The position numbers and the translations under genes were made by a program. The notes under the pieces were generated by a model. It searched no databases, was not told the DNA's origin, and saw only the letters and a program-made list of their open reading frames with translations. From JADLHS01 sp964561105 (GTDB lineage Bacteria > Verrucomicrobiota > Verrucomicrobiia > Limisphaerales > JADLHS01): a DNA stretch of 64,000 nucleotides. Position 1 is the stretch's first letter. Every line of letters starts with the position of its first letter. The stretch is taken from contig CAZLOH010000013.1 in assembly GCA_964561105.1 (NCBI GenBank), positions 39,028 to 103,027 of the forward strand. Direction: 5' to 3'. Below are positions 35,301 through 42,418 of this stretch, piece after piece.

Positions 35301-35324
35301 AGCGTTGGTCCAAACCGGGCTCAT
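32298..35324 (-). CDS. glnE: Glutamine synthetase adenylyltransferase/adenylyl-removing enzyme with palindromic insert
   Basis: 1008 residues. Two nucleotidyltransferase domains: the adenylyl-removing one with GKLGGQELNYSSDVDVLFV (about 185-202) and the adenylylating one with GLGKLGGGEINYGSDLDLVFV (about 715-735), each followed by a helical domain; the C-terminal part has KTGRGGLMDAEFVAQ. It sets glutamine synthetase activity in response to nitrogen via PII. About 30 residues near 835-863 (TTLKSSGRRRKAEMSKPPHAG) have no counterpart that I know in GlnE and are encoded by a degraded GTAGCC palindrome (32736-32821). Confidence 0.94.
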   Translation of the reverse strand: MSPVWTNALKSCADPQRAGSVLDRLGATSAAGSLSQVTAEQARVLTALFAGSQFLGDLLVAHPDWFSVLKPELIQFPRRKEGLRSEVAAWFAPMLAAGDFAGALDRLREFKQQQMLRIATRDLGRLSEVVEITREISHVADVCLDTVWQVCWRQHTLRFGQPYHQDANERWQATRFCVLGMGKLGGQELNYSSDVDVLFVYTDEGQVFKETPGPGKPPRSVLSNHQFFNRLAESFIAEVSRLTAAGSLFRIDLRLRPEGEAGPLTRSLDGYENYYAQWGQTWERMMLIKARCVAGNEALAGEFLELVQPFRYPRLVNENVLREIAAMKARIENEILSGDERERNVKLGAGGIREIEFVVQALQLLHAGRQPFLQLPQTLPGLAKLADYQWLEAAAAKQLDAAYRFLRDVEHRLQMEENLQTHTLPKDAVARERIAQLMGFASTTAFESAKREHTRNVRAVYDSLLRTGREKPEPDYPRRFGTMEARWKEILRQHCFREPDSAFRRLQEFVEGPGFVHVSQRTSELARELLPTLFGMCRVEGGKTASLPPPATRVPAATQPILSDPDRVLTRLDAFVQAYGARATLFELWNQQPAAFRLLLLLFDRSEFLAETVIRAPELLDDLVVGERLGARKDAAEILRDLRHGENDADQLAWLRRYHEAERLRIGLRDILGLADFTQHLAELSGLADACLQYALEVVMRESRLKTPPFVIVGLGKLGGGEINYGSDLDLVFVTQATVKQLPQRQKLAARVLELLSRRTERGIVCETDARLRPDGEKGLLVNTLEAYERYYRERAQLWEIQALTRTRTVAGDFALGEKFQKLAAALTDFKTLSTAVVEVTTLKSSGRRRKAEMSKPPHAGCYDEDWKMKIHEMRMRIEKERTPAGQDELAIKTGRGGLMDAEFVAQALCLEHGWREANTLRALERGRAEAALPDAEKLIENYRQLQRLEGILRRWSYEGETVLPEDPAPFCRVAVRCGFASAEEFRATLTKWRRAVREVYQQYFKIA
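32736..32821. repeat. Degraded GTAGCC-type palindrome inside glnE
   Basis: GTAGCAGCCGGCGTGAGGAG on the plus strand matches the left arm of the family (GTAGCCGCCGACGTGAGGAG) at 18 of 20 positions. CGTCACCTCGACGACTGCC at the other side is a weaker match to the right arm. The stretch is translated in frame in the adenylyltransferase domain. Confidence 0.55.
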
Positions 35325-35430
35325 CCCGTTCCTTTTTCCCCGCGACTTGAAGCATCACCTCCACGCCAGCCATCGCTGACCAACTTTTGCTTCGCCTCAA
35401 ACAAATAACTGCACGCGGAAAATCGGGAGT

Positions 35431-36417
35431 TCATGCGGAGGGATGGAGGTCGCCGAGCGAAACCGTTTCGAGTTGAACACCCACTGCTTGCGGACCGCCG
35501 GGGAGATTGAGCCGGGTGAACAGGCCACGCCAGAAACCGTAGCCGTAGAGAATGTGAGTCAAGACGATCAACGGCAACGCACCGAAGCTGCGAATGATTC
35601 CACCGGTGGGAATCAGCGCCAACACCTGCAAAATTACCACGACCACATACGCAGCCAGCGGCACAAGCGCCCACTTGCTGACCAAAAGCGTCAGCGGCAC
35701 GAGCGCCAGGACGTAAACCAAAAACAACGGCGGCGCGAAGTTCAGAGCCGATCCGAATGTGGGAGTCTCGCGAAATTGTTCCGCCCGGCCCCGCCCGTAA
35801 GTCTTCAACATCCGCGCGAACGAACCCAGTGACCGGCGCGGTCGCCGCCAGACAAACAGCTCCGGATCATAGAGCAACTTGCCTCCAGCCTTTTGAATGT
35901 TGTCCATCAGCGCATTTTCCTCGTTTGGGTAAAGCGCTTCGTTGAATCCGCCATGTTTCAGCATGGTCGCGCGGCGACCCAGGAGATTGCAGAGGATCAA
36001 TTCCTTTTCGCTCGTTGTCCGCGCCGCACCCACCCGGGCATACCGTGCCCGGCTTGGTCCAAAGGCCACCCAACTGGCCAGCACCAGCGCAAAGACTCGT
36101 TCCAGAAATGGCGCGTCCGTCGGGCAAAGATTCGGCCCCCCGACCATTTGCACCTGGGGATTGTGAAAATGTTCCATCGCTCGGCGCAAAGTGTCCGGCG
36201 GCGGGAGCGAATCGTCATCGAGGAAATAAATGAGGTCGCCTTTGGCCGCGCGCAATGCGGCGTTGCGCTGCACGGAGGGCTGTTTCCCCCGGGCGATCAA
36301 GATTTCAAGTTTGTCAGCCGGATACTCCAATTGCCGGGCTGCCGCCGCCGCCTTGACCTCCGCTTCATCAGGCCGCGCCGGAATGATGACCGTCACACTC
36401 GGCAATGGATTGCTCAC
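35431..36417 (-). CDS. Family 2 glycosyltransferase, membrane-anchored
   Basis: 328 residues from GTG. A GT-A domain comes first (VTVIIPARPDEAEVKAAA; the FLDDDSLPPPDTL metal-binding DxD; YPNEENALMDNIQKAGGK), then YDPELFVWRRPRRS and three or four C-terminal hydrophobic segments (LFLVYVLALVPLTLLV, YVVVVILQVLALIP). It processively or singly transfers sugars from a nucleotide donor at the inner membrane face. It lies 106 bp upstream of glnE on the same strand; no functional link to glnE is evident. Confidence 0.85.
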   Translation of the reverse strand: MSNPLPSVTVIIPARPDEAEVKAAAAARQLEYPADKLEILIARGKQPSVQRNAALRAAKGDLIYFLDDDSLPPPDTLRRAMEHFHNPQVQMVGGPNLCPTDAPFLERVFALVLASWVAFGPSRARYARVGAARTTSEKELILCNLLGRRATMLKHGGFNEALYPNEENALMDNIQKAGGKLLYDPELFVWRRPRRSLGSFARMLKTYGRGRAEQFRETPTFGSALNFAPPLFLVYVLALVPLTLLVSKWALVPLAAYVVVVILQVLALIPTGGIIRSFGALPLIVLTHILYGYGFWRGLFTRLNLPGGPQAVGVQLETVSLGDLHPSA

Positions 36418-36518
36418 GCCGACAAGCTAGGGATTTAAGCAAACAAGTTCAAAGTGGAAAGTCGGTTGCAATCCGCTGATCGCTTGCGCCGATGTTTTAG
36501 TTTGATCAACATCCTCCG

Positions 36519-37064
36519 GTGATACGGCTTTGGGCATCGGCAGTGTGCATTGGGCTCCTCTTGCCCTGCACCGGTTGCAGCTTGCTCGTGGCCCAAGGCG
36601 GCCGAGACCTGGACACAGTGTTCGTTCCCGGAAATACCAGAACGGAAATTCAGAAAGTCTTGGGTCGCCCCATCAGCGCGATGGTTTATCCCCAACCGCA
36701 ACGCGCCGCGGAGTTTCCCGAATTGAAGTATTGGGTGGAAGCAAACCGCTTGACCGCCACCGACGGCTTGAACCGAGGGACTTTACTCCTTGCCAGCCAG
36801 GAGGACTATTCCTACCGGGGATGGATTTCCAACAAAATGCAACGAGATGGCTGGGGCATGGCCGTCGCCATGATTGATGTGCCGACTCTGGGTTTGGGAG
36901 AACTGTATTTGTTCCCCGGCTCCCTCTACTGGGCTGTCGGAGAATGCACCAGCGTTCATCGCTTCCGGGTCTGGTACGGGATCGATAACCATTACGTCGC
37001 TCACTCGGAGCTGACCACAACTGCGGCCGGCGAACACTCAGCGGAAGACTCGAAATCTCATTGA
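36519..37064 (+). CDS. Hypothetical lipoprotein
   Basis: 181 residues from GTG. A lipoprotein signal peptide with LLPCTGCSLL (lipobox TGC, Cys20) is followed by a short soluble domain with VFVPGNTRTEIQKVLGRP, which resembles the small SmpA/OmlA-like fold start, and WAVGECTSVHRFRVWYGIDN. No specific family can be named with confidence. It is likely exported to the outer membrane. Codons look native. Confidence 0.6.
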   Translation: MIRLWASAVCIGLLLPCTGCSLLVAQGGRDLDTVFVPGNTRTEIQKVLGRPISAMVYPQPQRAAEFPELKYWVEANRLTATDGLNRGTLLLASQEDYSYRGWISNKMQRDGWGMAVAMIDVPTLGLGELYLFPGSLYWAVGECTSVHRFRVWYGIDNHYVAHSELTTTAAGEHSAEDSKSH

Positions 37065-37095
37065 AAACTCCCCTGCCCCGCCGCACACTTTAGCC

Positions 37096-37647
37096 ATGAC
37101 GAAGTCTGTTTTTACCGGGCCGGTTTACGTGGTGCGCGACAACATTGACACCGACCAAATCATCTCCGCGCAATACCTGAACCTCGTGCCCACCATCGCC
37201 GAGGAGTACGAAAAACTCGGCAGCTACGCCTTGGACGGACTGCCTGCTTCGCTTTATCCGACGCGCTACGTTGAGGCCGGCCAGCTCGACAGCAAGTACC
37301 CCATCGTTGTGGCCGGGCGCAATTTTGGTTGCGGCAGCTCGCGCGAGCACGCGCCCATCGCCCTGGGTTCGGCGAATTGCGAAGTGGTGCTGGCGGAAAG
37401 CTTCGCCCGCATCTTCTTCCGCAACTGCGTCGCCACCGGCGAACTTTATCCGTGCGAGATCACCGAACGTCTCTGCGACGTGCTCAAGACCGGCGACGTC
37501 GTGACCGTGGACCTGGACAAGGCCACCGTGACCGTGCCAGCCACGGGCAAGGTGTATTCCTTCAAGCAACTCGGCGACGTGCGCCCCGTGGTGGACGCCG
37601 GCGGCATCTTCAATTACGCCCGCAACACCGGGATGATCGCGAAATGA
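37096..37647 (+). CDS. leuD: 3-isopropylmalate dehydratase small subunit
   Basis: 183 residues. Swivel domain of the aconitase superfamily: DNIDTDQIISAQYLNLVP, VVAGRNFGCGSSREHAPIAL, ANCEVVLAESFARIFFRNCVATGELYP. With LeuC it isomerises 2-isopropylmalate to 3-isopropylmalate in leucine synthesis. leuC is not adjacent here. Length is normal for the short LeuD class seen in archaea and many bacteria, which can be hard to separate from homoaconitase small subunits. The GH20 gene follows by 7 bp. Confidence 0.9.
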   Translation: MTKSVFTGPVYVVRDNIDTDQIISAQYLNLVPTIAEEYEKLGSYALDGLPASLYPTRYVEAGQLDSKYPIVVAGRNFGCGSSREHAPIALGSANCEVVLAESFARIFFRNCVATGELYPCEITERLCDVLKTGDVVTVDLDKATVTVPATGKVYSFKQLGDVRPVVDAGGIFNYARNTGMIAK

Positions 37648-37654
37648 CTGGGCA

Positions 37655-39544
37655 ATGAATCTCCTCCCCTATCCCCGCTCACTCAAACGGCGGGCGGGGA
37701 ATCTCATCTTGCCGAAAGACCAACCGCTTTCCGCGGTCACTTTCGCTCGCAGCGCCAAAGCACCGAACCATCCGGAGGGCTACACGCTGACGATTGACCG
37801 CAAAGGGGTGCGCATCGCATATCGCGAGATCGGTGGTCTGCGCGCCGCCGGGGCTACCCTGCGCCAATTGCTCCGCGAATACGGTCGCCGCCTGCCCTGC
37901 CTCACGATTCGTGACTGGCCGGATTTCGCGCGACGCGGAGTGATGCTCGACATCTCGCGCGGACGCGTGCCGAAGCTGGAAACCCTGCTCGACCTCGTCG
38001 CGCGACTGGCTGATTTCAAGATCAACGAGCTGCAGCTCTACACCGAGCACACGTTTGCTTACCGCCGCTACAAATCCGTCTGGCAAAGTTGGGGCGCGCT
38101 CACAGCGGCGGAAATCCGCACGCTGGATGCGCGTTGTCGCGCGCTCGGCATTGATCTCGTGCCGAATCAGAATTCCTTCGGCCACCTGCGCTATTTCCTC
38201 GAACACCCCAGGCTGAAGCAGCTCGCGGAAGTCGCCGAACCGTACGAAGGTTCAACCGGCGATTTCCTGCGCTTCCCTACCACGCTGGCACCGAACCATC
38301 CCGGCACGATCAAATTCATTCGCGAGCTTTACGACGAGTTGCTGCCAAACTTCTCCTTGCCTGGTAGCCACCGACGTGAGGAGGTGGACGTCTCGGCCCG
38401 CAGCTCGAATCCGCCTCCTGACGTCGGCGGCTACTTTAATGTGGGCTGCGACGAAACCTGGGATTTGGGTCGCGGCCAAAGCAAGTCCATCTGTGAACGG
38501 CGCGGCCAGGGTCGCGTTTATGTGGCTTTCCTGAAACGAATTCATCGCGAAGTTTCCAAGCGCGGAAGACGCATGATGTTCTGGGGCGACATTATCCTGC
38601 ACCATCCCGAACTCATCCAGACGTTGCCCAAGGATGTCATCGCATTAAACTGGGGTTATGAAGTGAACCATCCGTTTGCAAAGGAAGCCGCAACATTCGC
38701 CAGAGCCAAAGTGCCGTTTTACGTCTGCCCCGGCACAGCGACTTGGATGACACTGATTGGTCGGCATGACACCGCCTTTGCCAACCTCCGCCTGGCCGCC
38801 GAAGCCGGGCGCAAGCACGGCGCAATTGGCTATCTCAACACCGATTGGGGCGACGGTGGACACCCGCAACCGCTGGCCGTCAGTTGGCCACTCTACGTCA
38901 TCGGAGCGGCGCACTCCTGGTGCAGCAAGTCGTTTGATGAAAACTTGCTCGCACAAGTGCTGAGTCGGGACGTGTACGAAGACCCGACGCAGAACCTGGC
39001 CAAGGCCGCTCTCGCGCTTGGGTTCGCGCACCGGAAGTTTGATTATCTGGAACCCAACCTCACCCCGTTCGGTGCCGTCATCGCCGCGCCAGCGCCGGAG
39101 ACGCGCGAATTATTTTGTCGCAGCGGGCTGAAGTATTACGCCCGCATCAAAGCCAGGAAGATTCGGGCCGCGCGGGCGGAGGTGGAAAAGCAACGGGCCG
39201 TTCTCGCCCAGGCCAAGCCAATCTCGAAAGCGGGCGAGGTCTTGAAACGCGAACTCGATCTCGCGGCGCGCATGGCATTGCAATCGTGTCGGATCATGCA
39301 ATGGCAGCAGGCACTGGCCGCCGGCAAAGCCAAACTCGCCCAGCGCCTGGCTCGTGCCGGGATCAAGGAACTTCAAGCCTTGGAGCGCGATTTTAAGAAG
39401 TACTGGCCAGTACGCAACAAAGCCACGACGGCAAAGTGTTCGCCGTTCCTCCAGTGGCGAATCAACGACTACCGTCGTGGCAAGCTGGCATTTCCACCGA
39501 ATGTTGCGCGGATCACAAAGGCCAAATCCTACTCGGCGGAGTAG
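37655..39544 (+). CDS. GH20 beta-N-acetylhexosaminidase-like protein with palindromic insert
   Basis: 629 residues. An N-terminal alpha/beta GH20b-type domain (GYTLTIDRKGVRIAYREIGGLRAA) leads into a TIM barrel with FARRGVMLDISRGRVPKLETLL, NELQLYTEHTFAYRR, PNQNSFGH and YFNVGCDETWDLG; Asp266-Glu267 is the catalytic DE pair. It should cleave terminal N-acetylhexosamine, though some members have other activities. No signal peptide, so it is probably cytoplasmic. Between LLPNFSLP and FNVGCDETWD sit about 24 extra residues (SHRREEVDVSARSSN..., 237-260) encoded by a GTAGCC palindrome. Confidence 0.85.
   Translation: MNLLPYPRSLKRRAGNLILPKDQPLSAVTFARSAKAPNHPEGYTLTIDRKGVRIAYREIGGLRAAGATLRQLLREYGRRLPCLTIRDWPDFARRGVMLDISRGRVPKLETLLDLVARLADFKINELQLYTEHTFAYRRYKSVWQSWGALTAAEIRTLDARCRALGIDLVPNQNSFGHLRYFLEHPRLKQLAEVAEPYEGSTGDFLRFPTTLAPNHPGTIKFIRELYDELLPNFSLPGSHRREEVDVSARSSNPPPDVGGYFNVGCDETWDLGRGQSKSICERRGQGRVYVAFLKRIHREVSKRGRRMMFWGDIILHHPELIQTLPKDVIALNWGYEVNHPFAKEAATFARAKVPFYVCPGTATWMTLIGRHDTAFANLRLAAEAGRKHGAIGYLNTDWGDGGHPQPLAVSWPLYVIGAAHSWCSKSFDENLLAQVLSRDVYEDPTQNLAKAALALGFAHRKFDYLEPNLTPFGAVIAAPAPETRELFCRSGLKYYARIKARKIRAARAEVEKQRAVLAQAKPISKAGEVLKRELDLAARMALQSCRIMQWQQALAAGKAKLAQRLARAGIKELQALERDFKKYWPVRNKATTAKCSPFLQWRINDYRRGKLAFPPNVARITKAKSYSAE
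38364..38434. repeat. GTAGCC palindromic element inserted in frame in the GH20 gene
   Basis: GTAGCCACCGACGTGAGGAG plus GTGGA and TCCGCCTCCTGACGTCGGCG plus GCTAC form the arms, with a loop of about 20 bp. The left arm matches intergenic copy 1 in 19 of its first 20 bases. The element keeps the reading frame and lies a few residues before the catalytic DE pair. Confidence 0.85.
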
Positions 39545-39583
39545 GCGCGTGAAGCCGGGCGATCCATGGCGCTCTCGGTCGAA

Positions 39584-40069
39584 TCAAAACGCGGGCACCA
39601 ACTCCACGCGCTTGCCAGGCGTAATCACCACGTCTTCGCCCTTGGCCCAGATGCTGTCATTGATCAACAGTTTGATCTGGAATTTGTTCTTGGCCGGCAC
39701 CACCAAGCGCCAGGTCCTGGAGTCCACATTTTCGAGCGGAATGCCATGATCCCAGGAAAGCCCCTCGCCCTGACCGCGAACATAGAGTTGATTGCCAAAG
39801 CCCACGTCAATCTTGGCCTCAATGGTCGTGGTTGTGGCGGTGGCTGGTTTGGCACTGACCGGCTTGACGGTCGGGACAGACGGCGACGTGGTCGCGGTGT
39901 GAGCCGCCGTCACCGGCGCCACGGCTCTGCTGAGCGCCGTCAGCGGAGCAACCGGTTTGGTGGCAATGGCGGGTTTGCGCGCCGCCGTCACGGGCGCAGC
40001 GGATTGGCCGGCAGCCGTCGGGGCGCTGGGAGTGGTGGTCGCAGCGGATTTCTTCGTGATCTTTTTCAT
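39584..40069 (-). CDS. Small Ala/Thr/Pro-rich protein with C-terminal beta-sandwich (CBM48-like)
   Basis: 161 residues from ATG at 40069 (MKKITKKSAATTT). Residues 1-85 are a low-complexity Ala/Thr/Val/Pro linker. The C-terminal 70 residues (AKIDVGFGNQLYVRGQG, WDHGIPLENVDSRTWRLVV, FQIKLLINDSIWAKGEDVVI) look like an early-set/CBM48-like beta-sandwich that could bind glucan. There is no signal peptide. Similar proteins occur widely in Verrucomicrobiota but their role is unknown to me. Spacer 40070-40264 is empty. Confidence 0.6.
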   Translation of the reverse strand: MKKITKKSAATTTPSAPTAAGQSAAPVTAARKPAIATKPVAPLTALSRAVAPVTAAHTATTSPSVPTVKPVSAKPATATTTTIEAKIDVGFGNQLYVRGQGEGLSWDHGIPLENVDSRTWRLVVPAKNKFQIKLLINDSIWAKGEDVVITPGKRVELVPAF

Positions 40070-40264
40070 ATTCTTCACAGGTTTCAGGTTCAATTTCAGT
40101 CAGTTCATGTTCGCTCCGAGCCGCGAGCGCCGAACTAAACTGCCTGCGTTTCGAGTGGAAACGCGGTGCATGACGGAGAGAAGATCGCCATGCCAGAAGG
40201 TAGTAACCGCCGGTGCTCGTGAGCCACGGGAATTGCGCCCAGCGAACACTCCTACGCTGTCAAA

Positions 40265-41680
40265 TCAGACGCGCTTTGTCAACCCGCTTCCCAAACGCAA
40301 CAATTGTTGCACGGCGGCGGCGGAAGACGCTTCGGCGTAGATGCGCAGGATGGGTTCCGTGCCCGAGCCCCGGAGCATCAACCAGGACCCGTCCTGCGCC
40401 ACAAATTTCACGCCATCGAAGCTTTTTACCCCGGCCAGCGGTGAGTGGAGCAGTCTGGCCGGCGGATTTTTTATCAGATAATCCATCAACCGGGCGCGCT
40501 TCTCCAAGGGGAAGTGCGTGTCATTGCGGCCGTAACGATGCGGGCCAAATTCCTTTTCGAGGTTGGCGATCAACCGGTTCAGCGACTGGCGTTCGACGGC
40601 GAGCATTTCGAGCAACATCAATCCGGCCGCAATGCCGTCGCGTTCCGGGATGTGGCCGGGAAAACCAATCCCGCCACTCTCCTCCGCTCCGAGCAACACA
40701 TCTCCCCGGAGCATTTCGGCGCAGATATATTTGAACCCCACCCCGGTTTCCACCAACTCAATCCCGTAAGCGGCGCACATCTTGTCCACCAGCGAAGTCG
40801 TCGTCAGCGCTTTCACCATGCGCCCGCGCAGCCCCCGATTGACGAAGAGATGGCGAAGCAGCAGGCAGATCAGGATATGCGTTGTCAGATATTTTCCGTG
40901 ACCGTCCATGCCACCAACGCGATCCGCATCACCATCGGTCACCAGGCAAAGGTCATGCGGGTGCCGGCGGAGGAAGGCCTGGCTGCGACCGTAATTCGCC
41001 TCGACGGGTTCCGGGTTGATGCCGCCGAAGAGCGGATCGTGATTCCCGTTGAGCGTGGTCACTTGGCAAGTGGTGTCCGCGAGCAACTGTTCAAAACAGC
41101 CCGCGCCCACGCCAAACAAGGCTTCATGCGCGAACCGCAGTTTCGATTTCGCAATGAGTTTGAAATCCACCAGTCGCTTGACCGCCGCGTAATGCGCGGG
41201 GCGAATGTCTTTGACCACGATCCGCTTTGCCTTGAGCGCATCCTCCAGCTTGACCGTGCGGACCGGGTTCTTGTCGAGCCAACCCTCAACCGCCTGGCAG
41301 GTGGCGGAATCGCTCGACCCACCGTAGGCCGACTTGAGTTTGAAGCCGTTAAACACCGGCGGATTGTGGCTCGCCGTGATCATCACGCCGCCGATGGCTT
41401 GCTGGGCTTTGACGGCAAATGATACCGATGGTGTGGGCGTGGGCGTGGCGGTGAGCACCACCCGGAAATCGTTGCCGGCAAAAACCTCCGCCGCGCATCG
41501 GGCGAATCCGTCTGACAGAAATCGCCGGTCGTAGCCGATCACAACCTTGCGCTCGACGCCGGAAACGGGATTGGCGCTCCAGTAGTCCGCCGTCGCCTGC
41601 GCCACCCGGGCGACGTTGGCGAAGGTGAAATCCTCCGCAATCACCGCCCGCCAGCCATCCGTGCCAAATTTAATGCTCAT
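40265..41680 (-). CDS. Phosphoglucomutase/phosphomannomutase family protein
   Basis: 471 residues from ATG at 41680. Four-domain alpha-D-phosphohexomutase: KFGTDGWRAVIAEDFT, phosphoserine loop MITASHNPP (Ser104), metal loop VTDGDADRVGGMD, sugar-binding GAEESGGIGFPGHIPERDG and phosphate-binding LRGSGTEPILRIY. It interconverts hexose 1- and 6-phosphates, feeding GDP-mannose or UDP-glucose and so the surface polysaccharides encoded in this window. It follows rpe by 17 bp and probably ends the yajQ-tilS-ftsH-rpe operon. Confidence 0.92.
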   Translation of the reverse strand: MSIKFGTDGWRAVIAEDFTFANVARVAQATADYWSANPVSGVERKVVIGYDRRFLSDGFARCAAEVFAGNDFRVVLTATPTPTPSVSFAVKAQQAIGGVMITASHNPPVFNGFKLKSAYGGSSDSATCQAVEGWLDKNPVRTVKLEDALKAKRIVVKDIRPAHYAAVKRLVDFKLIAKSKLRFAHEALFGVGAGCFEQLLADTTCQVTTLNGNHDPLFGGINPEPVEANYGRSQAFLRRHPHDLCLVTDGDADRVGGMDGHGKYLTTHILICLLLRHLFVNRGLRGRMVKALTTTSLVDKMCAAYGIELVETGVGFKYICAEMLRGDVLLGAEESGGIGFPGHIPERDGIAAGLMLLEMLAVERQSLNRLIANLEKEFGPHRYGRNDTHFPLEKRARLMDYLIKNPPARLLHSPLAGVKSFDGVKFVAQDGSWLMLRGSGTEPILRIYAEASSAAAVQQLLRLGSGLTKRV

Positions 41681-41697
41681 TGTTCGACGTTGACACT

Positions 41698-42372
41698 TCA
41701 ATCCGGACGCGCTGGCGCATGGTCGTTCACAATTTTTCGCATCTTGGCGACGGCTTGTTTCAGATTACGGGCGGCAAACAAAGCGGACCCGCTCACGAAG
41801 ACATCGGCCCCGGCCCGGGCGCAATCGGCTGCCGTTTTGAAATTCACACCTCCGTCCACGCCAATCGTGTAGGAAAGTTTTCGCTCCCGCCGCCACACGT
41901 TCACCTGCTGGACTTTGGGCAACGTCTCGTAAATGAAGGGCTGCCCGCCGAAACCGGGATTCACCGTCATGACGAGCAGATGATCAATCTTGTCGAGATA
42001 GGGTTGCACCAGGCCGATGGCGGTGGGCGGGTTGACGCAGAGGCCGACTTTGCGTCCCAGCGCGCGAATCTTCCAGATCAACGGCGCCACGGCGTCACCC
42101 AACTCCACGTGAATGATCATTTGCTCCGCGCCGGCCCGGGCAAAAGGTTCGAGCAAAATCTCCGGCTTGGAACACATGAGATGCACGTCGAAGAACGCCT
42201 TGGTCAACGGCCGTTGCGCCGCGACTACGTCCGGACCAAAGGAAATGTTCGGGACGAAATGCCCGTCCATGATGTCGAGATGCAGCCATTCCGCGCCCGA
42301 CCGGGCGGCACGGAGTGTCTCCTTTCCCAGTTGCCGGTAATTGGCGGCGAGCAGCGACGGCGCGATAATCAT
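41698..42372 (-). CDS. rpe: Ribulose-phosphate 3-epimerase
   Basis: 224 residues. TIM barrel with MIIAPSLLAANYRQLG, LHLDIMDGHFVPNISFGPD (metal His and Asp), DVHLMCSKPE, VMTVNPGFGGQPFI (catalytic loop) and IGVDGGVNFKTA. It interconverts ribulose 5-phosphate and xylulose 5-phosphate in the pentose phosphate pathway. All metal and catalytic residues are present. It lies 46 bp downstream of ftsH on the same strand. Confidence 0.95.
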   Translation of the reverse strand: MIIAPSLLAANYRQLGKETLRAARSGAEWLHLDIMDGHFVPNISFGPDVVAAQRPLTKAFFDVHLMCSKPEILLEPFARAGAEQMIIHVELGDAVAPLIWKIRALGRKVGLCVNPPTAIGLVQPYLDKIDHLLVMTVNPGFGGQPFIYETLPKVQQVNVWRRERKLSYTIGVDGGVNFKTAADCARAGADVFVSGSALFAARNLKQAVAKMRKIVNDHAPARPD

Positions 42373-42418
42373 GCGCGGGAGCTAAACAAAATCCGCCGGG
42401 AGAGGAAAGCGGGAAGGC